From SELP01 sp035969385 (GTDB lineage: Bacteria > Pseudomonadota > Alphaproteobacteria > Rhodobacterales > Rhodobacteraceae), in contig NZ_JAYKKJ010000001.1 of assembly GCF_035969385.1 (NCBI RefSeq), positions 372,001 through 436,000 of the forward strand: a DNA stretch of 64,000 nt. The letters run 5' to 3'. The position numbers and the translations under genes are program-made. Below are positions 8,812 through 16,873 of this stretch, in pieces. The notes beneath the pieces are model-generated. The model had not been told where the DNA came from. It did not search any database and saw only the letters and a list, made by a program, of their open reading frames with translations. Within the stretch, counting starts at the first letter, position 1, and each line of letters starts with the position of its first letter.

Positions 8812-9719
8812 TGTCCCTGCGCCTGAAACTCTACGCCCTTGGCAACCGGCTGACGCTGAAGCCATTGTTCGCGCGGGTGACGGACCCGGCCCGCGATGGG
8901 GCGCGGATCGACCGGCTGGCGGCGCTGGCCGGGGGGTATCCGCCGTTGTCCCTGCATTTGCCCCGTCCCTTGGGCGGCAGGCCGGGACACTGGATTGCCG
9001 GGCCGGGGACCGATGCGACCCGCGTCATCCTTTACCTTCACGGCGGCGCCTATTTCGCCGGGTCGGGCATTACCCACGGCCCGATGCTGGCCCGGTTGTC
9101 GGGGTATGCCGGGGTGCCGGTCTTTGCGCAGGATTACCGGCTGTTGCAGGACGCGCCCTTTCCGGCGGCGCATGACGATGCCCTTGCCGCGTGGGACGAC
9201 CTGATTGCGCGTGGCTGGTCTCCCGACCGGATCGTGCTGGGGGGCGACAGCGCGGGCGGTGGGCTGATGCTGGCCCTTCTGGCAACGCTGTGCGGGCGTG
9301 GAACACCACCTGCGGGGGCGTTCGCCCTGTCGCCCTGGACGGACCTGAGCCTTTCAGGCGACAGCATTGGCAAGAACGCCCGTGCCGATGCGGTTCTTCC
9401 GGCGCATCGGATGAAAGAGGCGGCGGCGGCCTATCTGGATGGGGCGTCGGCGGATGACCCGCGCGCGTCGCCATTGTTCGCGGATTTTCCCAACCCGCCC
9501 CCGGTTCTGTTGCAGGTGGGCAGCCCGGAAATTCTGGAAGACGACACATACCGAATGGCCAACCGCCTGCGTGACGCTGGTGGCGAGGTTCAGGTGGAAA
9601 CCTGGGATGGCGCGCCACACGGCTGGCACATGGGCGCGGCCTGGGTGCCAGAGGCGCGGGCAGCGCTGCGCCGGGTGGGGGCCTTTGTTCAGACCTCCTT
9701 CGACAGCGCCAGCCGGTAA
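8811..9719 (+). CDS. Alpha/beta hydrolase fold-3 family esterase/lipase
   Basis: About 302 residues. The HGG oxyanion motif appears in YLHGGAYFAGSG, the nucleophile elbow in LGGDSAGGGLM, and the His at GAPHGWHMG; an acid near GSPEILEDD completes the expected triad. These are marks of the hormone-sensitive-lipase (fold-3) group, so it probably hydrolyses short acyl esters; the substrate is unknown. The ATG at 8811 overlaps the gshB stop codon (TGATG), implying translational coupling. Its last 31 bp overlap the convergent comM gene. Confidence 0.85.
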   Translation: MSLRLKLYALGNRLTLKPLFARVTDPARDGARIDRLAALAGGYPPLSLHLPRPLGGRPGHWIAGPGTDATRVILYLHGGAYFAGSGITHGPMLARLSGYAGVPVFAQDYRLLQDAPFPAAHDDALAAWDDLIARGWSPDRIVLGGDSAGGGLMLALLATLCGRGTPPAGAFALSPWTDLSLSGDSIGKNARADAVLPAHRMKEAAAAYLDGASADDPRASPLFADFPNPPPVLLQVGSPEILEDDTYRMANRLRDAGGEVQVETWDGAPHGWHMGAAWVPEARAALRRVGAFVQTSFDSASR

Positions 9720-11203
9720 CTGACCGCCTCGGCCACATGGGGTTTGCGCACGGTGTCCGCCCCGTCCAGATCGGCGATGGTGCGGGCGACACGCAGCACC
9801 CGGTGATAGCCCCGCGCGGACAGCCCGAATCTCTCGGCCACGCGCACAAGCAGGTCTTTGCCCTCCGGGTCGGGGGTTGCGGCCTCTTCCAGCGCCTGCC
9901 CTTCCAGATCGGCGTTCACCCGCATCCCTTCTTGTCCCTTGAACCGCGCCGTTTGCACGTCGCGCGCGGCCGAGACCCGCGCGGCGACCGTTTCGGACGC
10001 ATCGCCTGACGCGGGCAGGTCAAGGTCGGTATAGGCCACGGGGGGCACCTCGACCCGCAGGTCGAAGCGGTCCATCAGCGGGCCGGAAATACGGCCAAGG
10101 TAATCCTCGCCACAATGTGGAACGCGGGCGCAGGCGCGGGCCGGGTCCGACATATATCCGCATTTGCAGGGGTTCGCGGCGGCCACCAGAAGGAACCGGC
10201 AGGGGTATCGGACATGGGCATTGGCTCGGGCGACCATGACCTCGCCGGTTTCAATCGGTTGGCGCAGGGTTTCCAGAACGGTCCGGGGGAATTCAGGGAA
10301 TTCATCCATGAACAGCACACCGTTGTGGGCAAGGCTGATCTCGCCCGGTTTCGCGCCGCGCCCGCCGCCGACGATGGCGGGCATCGACGCGGTGTGGTGC
10401 GGTTCGCGGAACGGTCGGGTGCGGCTGATCCCGCCTTCGTCAAGCAAGCCAGCGATGGAGTGGATCATCGAGGTCTCCAGCGCCTCGGCCGCGGTCAGGG
10501 GTGGAAGGATGCCGGGAATGCGGGCGGCCAGCATGGATTTACCAGATCCGGGCGTCCCGACCATCAGGATATGGTGACGTCCGGCGGCGGCGATTTCCAA
10601 TGCCCGTTTCGCCCGTTCCTGCCCCTTCACATCGCGCAGGTCGCGCCCGCCCGCCGTGGTCGCCACCTCGCCCGGTTCAGAGGGGGACAGTGGGGCCTGC
10701 CCCGTGAAATGGCGGATCGTTTCGGACAGAGAGGCAGGCGCGATCACCTCGGTCCCACCGACCCAGGCGGCTTCGGCGCCGACGCCCTTGGGACACAGCA
10801 GACGACGGTCTTCGGCGGCGGCGGCCATGGCGGCGGGCAGGGCACCCGTGACGGGCACGAGCGTCCCGTCCAGCGACAATTCCCCCAGCGCCACGGTTTC
10901 GCTGACCATGTCCTTGGGCAGGATGTCGAGCGCGGCCAGAAGCGCCAGCGCGATGGGCAGGTCGAAATGCGATCCTTCCTTGGGCAGGTCGGCGGGCGAC
11001 AGGTTCACGGTGATCCGGGACGAGGGCAGCGATATGCCCAGCGCGTTGATCGCTGCGCGGACCCGTTCGCGGGCTTCCGACACCGCCTTGTCCGGCAGGC
11101 CGACCACGGCAAAGGCGGGCATGCCGGGGCTGACGGCGCATTGCACCTCGACCAGCCGGGCCTCTACCCCTTCGAATGCCACCGTATAGGTGATCGCGCC
11201 CAT
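9689..11203 (-). CDS. comM: YifB/ComM family Mg-chelatase-like AAA+ ATPase
   Basis: 504 residues with the family architecture: an N-terminal Lon-protease-like domain (GLPDKAVSEARERVRAA, SPADLPKEGSHFDLPIAL), a Walker A at MVGTPGSGKSMLAARIPG, FMDEFPEFPRTVLETLRQ as Walker B region, a Cys-containing insert NPCKCGY, and the C-terminal MCM-like region. In transformable bacteria ComM is a helicase that drives branch migration during DNA uptake; here the role is inferred. A 12-bp perfect inverted repeat lies immediately upstream of the start and could affect expression. Confidence 0.93.
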   Translation of the reverse strand: MGAITYTVAFEGVEARLVEVQCAVSPGMPAFAVVGLPDKAVSEARERVRAAINALGISLPSSRITVNLSPADLPKEGSHFDLPIALALLAALDILPKDMVSETVALGELSLDGTLVPVTGALPAAMAAAAEDRRLLCPKGVGAEAAWVGGTEVIAPASLSETIRHFTGQAPLSPSEPGEVATTAGGRDLRDVKGQERAKRALEIAAAGRHHILMVGTPGSGKSMLAARIPGILPPLTAAEALETSMIHSIAGLLDEGGISRTRPFREPHHTASMPAIVGGGRGAKPGEISLAHNGVLFMDEFPEFPRTVLETLRQPIETGEVMVARANAHVRYPCRFLLVAAANPCKCGYMSDPARACARVPHCGEDYLGRISGPLMDRFDLRVEVPPVAYTDLDLPASGDASETVAARVSAARDVQTARFKGQEGMRVNADLEGQALEEAATPDPEGKDLLVRVAERFGLSARGYHRVLRVARTIADLDGADTVRKPHVAEAVSYRLALSKEV

Positions 11204-11209
11204 GACCGT

Positions 11210-11245
11210 CCCCGTTAACCACGTCCTATGAAATGGTTAACGGGG
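11210..11245 (-). promoter_or_regulatory. 12-bp perfect inverted repeat in the comM leader
   Basis: CCCCGTTAACCA (11210-11221) and TGGTTAACGGGG (11234-11245) form a perfect 12-bp stem with a 12-nt loop. It sits between the GST gene stop (11253) and the comM start (11203), both minus strand, ending 6 nt before the comM ATG. There is no U-tract on the minus strand, so a simple intrinsic terminator is less likely than an operator or a leader hairpin covering the comM ribosome-binding site. Confidence 0.55.
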
Positions 11246-11252
11246 CTTTGGT

Positions 11253-12125
11253 TTACGAATGGTAAATGGCCATGAATTCAGGGAAGGCTTCGGGGTCGTT
11301 GATGGTCTTGGCGCGGCAATGCGCGTTGCAGAACCCGAACTGCCGCCCGTCCAGTTCCATCACATGGGTGACCGGATCGCCGGAATAGGGGCATACGGTG
11401 TTTTCGCTGTCCGTGCCCTCGACCGCATGGGCCGCAAGGGGAACTGGGCCGGGCCAGTCCCGCGTTGCCAGGCCCAGCTGGTATTGCGGGGGCTCGATGG
11501 TTTCGGTTAGGGCCAGCGCCCGCCAACGGCGGAAGGACGGATGGGCCAGATGGGCCGCAACATACGCTGCCGCGGCCTCGCTGACCGGTAGGCCATAACC
11601 TGCGATCCGGGCCGCGACCGGGGCGTAGAATGCATCGGCGAGCGAATAGGCCCCGAAAAGCCACGGGCCATCCCCGCCGAAGTGGTCACGGGCATGTGCC
11701 CAAAGCTGTTCGATCCGGGCAAGGTCGCGCCGCACCGCGTCGGATGGGGCAAAGTCGGCCCAAGAAGTGCGAATGTTCATCGGACAATCCCCCCGCAGTG
11801 CGCCAAAGCCCGAATGCATTTCCGCAACGAGGTTCCGGGCCATCGCCCGGGCGGCGGGATCGGCGGGCCACAGCCCGGCGTCCGGGTTCCGTTCGACCAG
11901 CGTTTCGGCAATTGAGATCGTGTCGGTCAAAACCACGCCGGCGTCGGTCCGCACGGCGGGAACAGTCCGGGCAATTCCCAAGGGGGCAAGGTCATCCTGC
12001 ATGGTGCCGGAATAAAGCCCCACCATCTTGAACCGATGGTCGATGCCAAAGGCGTGGTACATCAGCCAGCCGCGCAACGACCAGCTGGAATAGCTGCGGT
12101 CGCCGATGAAAGTCTCGTCACTCAT
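11253..12125 (-). CDS. Glutathione S-transferase with a C-terminal Cys-rich YHS/TRASH-like tail
   Basis: 290 residues. Residues 1-80 are a thioredoxin-like GST domain with the S-Y-S-S-W-S-L-R-G motif; a helical GST C-terminal domain follows (GPWLFGAYSLADAFYAPVAA). The last roughly 45 residues hold CPYSGDPVTH...GRQFGFCNAHCRAKT, whose C..CxxxC spacing resembles metal-binding TRASH/YHS modules. That tail is unusual for a GST and suggests a metal or redox role. The ATG at 12125 follows GGAGACGG; the longer frame upstream lacks such a site and GST homology. The substrate is unknown. Confidence 0.8.
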   Translation of the reverse strand: MSDETFIGDRSYSSWSLRGWLMYHAFGIDHRFKMVGLYSGTMQDDLAPLGIARTVPAVRTDAGVVLTDTISIAETLVERNPDAGLWPADPAARAMARNLVAEMHSGFGALRGDCPMNIRTSWADFAPSDAVRRDLARIEQLWAHARDHFGGDGPWLFGAYSLADAFYAPVAARIAGYGLPVSEAAAAYVAAHLAHPSFRRWRALALTETIEPPQYQLGLATRDWPGPVPLAAHAVEGTDSENTVCPYSGDPVTHVMELDGRQFGFCNAHCRAKTINDPEAFPEFMAIYHS

Positions 12126-12204
12126 GATCCGTCTCCGATTGCTTTGGCCGGACCATAGTGGCGGTCCGCGCAACACTGGAAACGATCATTTGTTGGGGTG
12201 CCCA

Positions 12205-12792
12205 TCACGGATGGTGATTGATCCGCCCAACGCGCCAGCCCCCGCCCGCAAACGTCATTTCGGTCACTGAAAGGGGGTTCACATGCATCTTGATCGCCTC
12301 GTCGGGTCGGTTGCCAAGCGCCCGCTGCAGGGCCACGAGGATCACGCCGATGTGGGACACGGCGACAATGTCCTTGCCTTTATGCGCCATGTTCACCCGG
12401 TCGATGAACATGTTCACCCGCAGCGCCACGCGGTTCCAGCTTTCACCATTCGGGGCCGCCGCCATGCCCGGGGTTTCCCAGAAGGCCGCAGACAGCTCCG
12501 GGTCTGTTTCCGCCGCCTCGGCCGCCGTGATCCCGTCCCAGTCGCCAAAGTCGAATTCGCGCAGCTCTGGCGCCATGGTCAGGGGCGCGCGCCCCGCCCC
12601 AAGGCGCAGCGCTGTGGCAGAGGCCTGCCGCAGAGTTGAGGTCAGCATGACTGCACCGAAGGGGAGAAAGGCCGACATCCGCCCGATCGCGGCATGGTTG
12701 GACAGGTCGGGGACCACGTCGCGTTGGCCGACGAAACCGTCCTCGTGTGTCGGGCCGTGCCGGACCCAGAACCAGCGGGTTGTTTCCACCAT
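12205..12792 (-). CDS. Histidine phosphatase family protein
   Basis: 195 residues with the phosphoglycerate-mutase-like signature: the catalytic RHG in WVRHGPTHEDG, the STLRQASATA arginine region, ELREFDFGDWDG, and the second His in VSHIGVILVAL. It is likely a small-molecule phosphatase (CobC/GpmB-like), but the substrate cannot be read from the sequence. It is divergent from rpoH2 across 120 bp, which hold the RpoE-like promoter of the latter. Confidence 0.85.
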   Translation of the reverse strand: MVETTRWFWVRHGPTHEDGFVGQRDVVPDLSNHAAIGRMSAFLPFGAVMLTSTLRQASATALRLGAGRAPLTMAPELREFDFGDWDGITAAEAAETDPELSAAFWETPGMAAAPNGESWNRVALRVNMFIDRVNMAHKGKDIVAVSHIGVILVALQRALGNRPDEAIKMHVNPLSVTEMTFAGGGWRVGRINHHP

Positions 12793-12832
12793 GTCCGCCC
12801 CTGAAATCCCTGTGTGAATTGGTCAGAAATAT

Positions 12833-12861
12833 TGATCCGGGCCAAATGTCCCTGCGTAACA
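12833..12861 (+). promoter_or_regulatory. RpoE-type (ECF sigma) promoter upstream of rpoH2
   Basis: TGATCC at 12833-12838, an 18-nt spacer, then TAACA at 12857-12861, 51 nt before the rpoH2 ATG. This closely fits the TGATCC-N18-TAAGA consensus described for RpoE of Rhodobacter sphaeroides, in which rpoHII is a known RpoE target. One base of the -10 differs. The RpoE/ChrR genes are not in this window. Confidence 0.7.
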
Positions 12862-12912
12862 CCCTGTGACTAGCACGAGACAGGCCAGCGAAACAGCGGG
12901 GGAGCGCGAAGA

Positions 12913-13791
12913 ATGGCACTCGATATGGGAAATGACCGGAGAATGTCGCGGGCGGCGATGAAAGCCGAACTGCTGGACGCGGAAACAGAGGCGGCGCTGG
13001 CCTATGCCTGGCGCGACCAAAGGGACGAACAGGCCCTGCATCGCCTGATCACCGCCTATATGCGGCTGGCCATTTCCATGGCGGCCAAGTTCAAACGCTA
13101 CGGCGCGCCGATGAACGACCTGATCCAGGAGGCGAGCCTCGGCCTGATGAAGGCGGCGGATAAATTCGACCCGGATCGCGGCGTGCGGTTTTCGACCTAT
13201 GCGGTCTGGTGGATCAAGGCGTCGATTCAGGACTACGTGATGCGCAACTGGTCGATGGTGCGCACCGGGTCTACCTCCTCGCAGAAGTCTCTGTTTTTCA
13301 ACCTGCGCCGTGTGCAGGCTCGGATCGAACGCGAGGCGATGGCGACGGGAGAGGAGCTTTCGACCGATGTCCTGCATGACCGCATCGCGGCGGAACTTGG
13401 CGTCAGCGTGGCGGATGTGGAGATGATGTCGGGGCGTTTGGGTGGGTCTGACTTCTCGCTCAACGCGACGCAGTCCACCGATGACGAGGGGCGCGAATGG
13501 ATCGACACCATCGAGGATGATGGTCCTGCGACCGAAGACCGTGTCGAACATGCCCATGACACTGAAACCCTGCGCCAATGGCTGCTGACGGCCATGTCGG
13601 CGCTGAACGATCGGGAGCGGTTCATCCTGCGGGAACGCCGGTTGCGCGATGATCCCCGGACGCTTGAAAGTCTGGGCGAGGAGATGGGCCTGTCGAAGGA
13701 ACGCATCCGGCAGCTGGAGGTTGCGGCCTTTGCCAAGATGCGCAAATCGCTTGAGGGCCAGTCGAAGGAAGTGTTCAACTTCCTCGTATGA
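12913..13791 (+). CDS. rpoH2: RNA polymerase sigma-32 family factor, RpoHII type
   Basis: 292 residues. Region 2 is seen in MRLAISMAAKFKRYGAP and DLIQEASLGLMKAADKFD, with STYAVWWIKASIQDYVMRNW for -10 recognition. The RpoH box is QKSLFFNLRR, and region 4 ends with LGEEMGLSKERIRQLEVAAF. In Rhodobacterales RpoHII drives photo-oxidative and heat stress genes under RpoE; the promoter above supports that assignment over RpoHI. GGGGGAG lies 9 nt before the ATG. The stop overlaps the next ATG by 4 bp. Confidence 0.93.
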   Translation: MALDMGNDRRMSRAAMKAELLDAETEAALAYAWRDQRDEQALHRLITAYMRLAISMAAKFKRYGAPMNDLIQEASLGLMKAADKFDPDRGVRFSTYAVWWIKASIQDYVMRNWSMVRTGSTSSQKSLFFNLRRVQARIEREAMATGEELSTDVLHDRIAAELGVSVADVEMMSGRLGGSDFSLNATQSTDDEGREWIDTIEDDGPATEDRVEHAHDTETLRQWLLTAMSALNDRERFILRERRLRDDPRTLESLGEEMGLSKERIRQLEVAAFAKMRKSLEGQSKEVFNFLV

Positions 13792-14552
13792 AGTCCCTAG
13801 TCCCTGCTGTTGTGATCGCGCTTTCGGCCGGACTGGCCGGGGCCCAGGACGTGGTGATCATCGGCGAGGTGCATGACAATCCCACGCATCACCTGACACA
13901 GGCCGAAATGATCCGCGATCTGTCGCCCTCGGCCGTCGTGTTCGAGATGATTTTGCCGGAGCAGGCCGCGATTATTGCTCAGATGGGCCGGGTCGATCCT
14001 GAGGCGATAGGTTGGGCCGACAGTGGCTGGCCCGCCTTCGACATCTATCAGCCGGTCTTCGATGCCGTAGGCTCGGCCCCGATTGTCGCAGGCGGCGCGC
14101 CACGGGCCGAGGTGCGGCGCGCGATTTCGGAAGGAGCGGCGGCGGTCTTCGGACCAGATGCCGCGCGGTTCGGGCTCGACCACCCGCTTGATCCCGCAGA
14201 GCAGGCCGCGCGCGAGGCGGGGCAGGCCGAGGCCCATTGCGACGCCCTGCCGCCCGAGATGCTGCCCGGCATGGTCGAGGCGCAGCGGTTCCGGGACGCG
14301 GTTCTGGCGCGAGCGGTTCTGCAGGCGGTAGAGGCCCACGGCACCCCGGTTGTCCTGATCACCGGCAATGGACATGCCCGGACCGATTGGGGGGTGCCCG
14401 CCCTGCTGGCACTGGCCGCGCCCGATTTGGAGGTGGAGGCGATCGGGCAGATCGAAGGCCCGCTGTCCGGGGGCGACCGGCCCTTCGACCGCGTTCTTGT
14501 CGCCCCGCCGGTTGATCGCGAAGACCCCTGCGCGGTGTTTTCCCAAGGCTGA
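13788..14552 (+). CDS. ChaN-like (haem-binding Tiki-superfamily) exported protein
   Basis: 254 residues. The start MKSLVPAVVIALSAGLAGAQ is a cleavable signal peptide without a lipobox Cys. The ChaN signature is visible in VVIIGEVHDNPTHHLTQ, AVVFEMILPEQ, and the C-terminal VLITGNGHARTDWGVP. Family members bind haem or metal or act like Tiki hydrolases; the exact role is open. It overlaps the rpoH2 stop codon by 4 bp (ATGA), so this exported protein is translationally coupled to a stress sigma factor, which suggests co-induction. Confidence 0.8.
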   Translation: MKSLVPAVVIALSAGLAGAQDVVIIGEVHDNPTHHLTQAEMIRDLSPSAVVFEMILPEQAAIIAQMGRVDPEAIGWADSGWPAFDIYQPVFDAVGSAPIVAGGAPRAEVRRAISEGAAAVFGPDAARFGLDHPLDPAEQAAREAGQAEAHCDALPPEMLPGMVEAQRFRDAVLARAVLQAVEAHGTPVVLITGNGHARTDWGVPALLALAAPDLEVEAIGQIEGPLSGGDRPFDRVLVAPPVDREDPCAVFSQG

Positions 14553-14609
14553 TTGCCCTTCACCCTTGCAGTGCCTAAGTTTGGCCGAACCTAGTCAAGG
14601 ATACCGGCC

Positions 14610-15809
14610 ATGTTGCAGGGAAAGCGCGTTCTTCTGATCATCGGTGGCGGCATCGCCGCCTTCAAATCGCTGGACCTGATCCGGCGATTGAAGGAACGCG
14701 GCTGTGCCGTCACGCCCGTTCTGACAAAGGCCGGGGCAGAGTTCGTCACGCCCCTGTCGGTGTCGGCGCTGGCCGGGGTCAAGGTGCATGATGCCCTGTT
14801 TGATCTGACGTCAGAGGCCGAGATGGGCCATATCGAACTGAGCCGGTCCGCCGATCTTGTGGTGGTGGCCCCGGCCACGGCGGACCTAATGGCCAAGATG
14901 GCGGGCGGGCTGGCGAATGATCTGGCGTCCACCCTGTTGCTGGCCACGGACAAACGGGTGCTGATCGCGCCCGCGATGAACGTGCGGATGTGGGACCACC
15001 CTGCGACACAGCGCAATCTGGCGACGCTGCGCGGCGACGGGGTTCTGACCGTTGGCCCGAACGAAGGCGACATGGCCTGTGGCGAATATGGGCCGGGGCG
15101 GATGGCCGAACCGCTGGAAATCGTGGCGGCAATCGGGGCTGCGCTGGCCGCTGGACCGCTGAAGGGCAAGCATATCCTTGTGACCTCTGGCCCGACGCAT
15201 GAACCGATCGACCCGGTCCGCTATATCGCGAACCGGTCATCCGGGGCGCAGGGCACGGCGATTGCCGCTGCCCTCGCGGCGCTGGGGGCAGAGGTGACAT
15301 TCGTGACCGGCCCGGCCGATGTGCCGCCGCCGCAGGGCGTGCGGGTCGTGCGGGTGCAGACCGCCCGCGAGATGCTGGAGGCGGTGCAGGCTGCGCTGCC
15401 TGCCGATGCCGCAGTCTTTGCCGCCGCCGTGGCGGATTGGCGGGTGGCCAGTGCCTCGGCCAGCAAGATCAAGAAGGACGGCAAGGGGCTTCCAACCCTC
15501 GAATTTGCCGAGAACCCGGATATTCTTGCCACCGTCAGCCAGATGACCGACGGGCGGCCCGGTCTGGTCGTGGGGTTCGCCGCCGAAACCGACGATGTGA
15601 TCGGCCACGCCACGGCGAAACGGGCGCGAAAGGGCTGTGACTGGATTCTCGCCAATGATGTCAGCCCGGAAACCGGGATCATGGGCGGGACGGAAAACGC
15701 GGTGACGCTGATCACCGCCGAAGGGGCCGAGGACTGGCCGCGCATGGGCAAGGATGAGGTCGCCCGCAGGCTGGCCCAGCGGATCGCCGACGCCATCACG
15801 GTGGGTTGA
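14610..15809 (+). CDS. coaBC: Bifunctional phosphopantothenoylcysteine decarboxylase / phosphopantothenate-cysteine ligase
   Basis: 399 residues, normal for CoaBC. The CoaC half (1-185) has IGGGIAAFKSLDLIRRL, the substrate-binding PAMNVRMWDHPA and the flap CGEYGPGRMAEP. The CoaB half starts at KGKHILVTSGPTHEPIDPVR with IANRSSGAQGTAIAAAL and ends with the ligase core FAENPDILATVS. It makes 4'-phosphopantetheine for coenzyme A. The stop codon TGA (15807-15809) lies inside the loop of the first hairpin of repeat copy 2. Confidence 0.96.
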   Translation: MLQGKRVLLIIGGGIAAFKSLDLIRRLKERGCAVTPVLTKAGAEFVTPLSVSALAGVKVHDALFDLTSEAEMGHIELSRSADLVVVAPATADLMAKMAGGLANDLASTLLLATDKRVLIAPAMNVRMWDHPATQRNLATLRGDGVLTVGPNEGDMACGEYGPGRMAEPLEIVAAIGAALAAGPLKGKHILVTSGPTHEPIDPVRYIANRSSGAQGTAIAAALAALGAEVTFVTGPADVPPPQGVRVVRVQTAREMLEAVQAALPADAAVFAAAVADWRVASASASKIKKDGKGLPTLEFAENPDILATVSQMTDGRPGLVVGFAAETDDVIGHATAKRARKGCDWILANDVSPETGIMGGTENAVTLITAEGAEDWPRMGKDEVARRLAQRIADAITVG

Positions 15810-15863
15810 AACCCACCTTACGACGGCGGGGCTGGATGTAAGGTGGGTCCTGACCCACCCTAC
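15800..15863. repeat. Paired palindromic repeat, copy 2 (REP-like)
   Basis: GGTGGGT-TGAA-ACCCACC (15800-15817) and GGTGGGT-CCTG-ACCCACC (15842-15859), 24 nt apart, flanked by TTACG and CCTAC. It shares the 17-mer GGTGGGTTGAAACCCAC with copy 1 (minus strand, 842-826) and the same hairpin order and spacing. It sits between convergent coaBC and the ABC ATPase gene ending at 15869, and supplies the coaBC stop codon. Confidence 0.75.
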
Positions 15864-15868
15864 CAGTC

Positions 15869-16873
15869 TCAGGCCGGGACAGCCTCCAGCAATTCGCGCC
15901 AGCGGTGGCAGCTGACGCTATGCCCGTCGCCGGTGTTTTCAAGCGATGGTTCCTCGCTCCGGCAGCGGTCGATCGCGTTGGGACAGCGGGTGTGGAATTT
16001 GCATCCCGGCGGCTGGTTCAGGGGCGAGGGGATTTCCCCGGTCAGCTTTTGCGCGCTGCCCCGGTCGTCGGGGTCAAGCGAGGGGATCGCCGAGAACAGC
16101 GCCTTTGTGTAGGGGTGGCGCGGCGCGGCGAAGAGTTTGCGCGTCGGCGCGGTTTCCACCAGCCGCCCCAGATACATCACCGCCACATGGTCGCAGGTGT
16201 GGGCAACGACTGAGAGGTCGTGGCTGATGAACAGGAAGGTCAGGCCCAGATCGGCCTGAAGCTGTTTCAGCAGGTTCAGAACATCCGCCTGAATCGACAC
16301 GTCCAGCGCGGCGACGCTTTCATCGGCCACGATGAACTGCGGCCCGGCCACCAGTGCCCGCGCGATAGAAATCCGCTGCCGCTGCCCGCCGGAAAAGGCG
16401 TGTGGAAAGCGGCGCAGGTGTTCAAGGTTCAGACGGCATTTGGCGGCGATCTCGCGCACGCGTTCGTCGGTTTCGGCCCGGCCCTTGGTCAGGCCCATCA
16501 CCTCGAGCGGTTCGGCAATGATGTCCCGCACCGTCATCCGGGGCGACAGCGCGGCATAGGGGTCCTGAAAGATCAGCTGTGCCCGCTTACGGTAGTCCTT
16601 CAATGCCGGGCCGTCGAGTGTGGCGAGGTCGTAGTCGACCTCGCCGTCGGTGTAGCGTGCATGACCGCCGGTGATCGGTGCGGCCTTGAGAAGCGCCCGG
16701 CCCAGCGTGGTCTTGCCCGAGCCGGATTCGCCCACCAGCCCGAAGAATGAACCGCGTTCGATATCCAGCGAAACGCCGTTCACGGCGTTCAGGATGGTCT
16801 TGTTGAAGATGCCCTTGCCGATCTGGTAGCCGACGGTCAGGTCGCGGGCGGAAATCAGGATGTCATCGGTCAT
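15869..16873 (-). CDS. Peptide-type ABC transporter ATP-binding protein (DppF/OppF family)
   Basis: 334 residues. Walker A GLVGESGSGKTTLGRALLK, signature FSGGQRQRISIARAL, Walker B FIVADESVAALDVS and the C-terminal substrate-importer tail PPGCKFHTRCPNAIDRC typical of oligopeptide/dipeptide ATPases. It powers import with its DppD-type partner. The ATG at 16873 overlaps the partner's stop by 4 bp. It is the last gene of a five-gene leftward operon that begins with the binding protein at 22180. The substrate is not set by this subunit. Confidence 0.92.
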   Translation of the reverse strand: MTDDILISARDLTVGYQIGKGIFNKTILNAVNGVSLDIERGSFFGLVGESGSGKTTLGRALLKAAPITGGHARYTDGEVDYDLATLDGPALKDYRKRAQLIFQDPYAALSPRMTVRDIIAEPLEVMGLTKGRAETDERVREIAAKCRLNLEHLRRFPHAFSGGQRQRISIARALVAGPQFIVADESVAALDVSIQADVLNLLKQLQADLGLTFLFISHDLSVVAHTCDHVAVMYLGRLVETAPTRKLFAAPRHPYTKALFSAIPSLDPDDRGSAQKLTGEIPSPLNQPPGCKFHTRCPNAIDRCRSEEPSLENTGDGHSVSCHRWRELLEAVPA

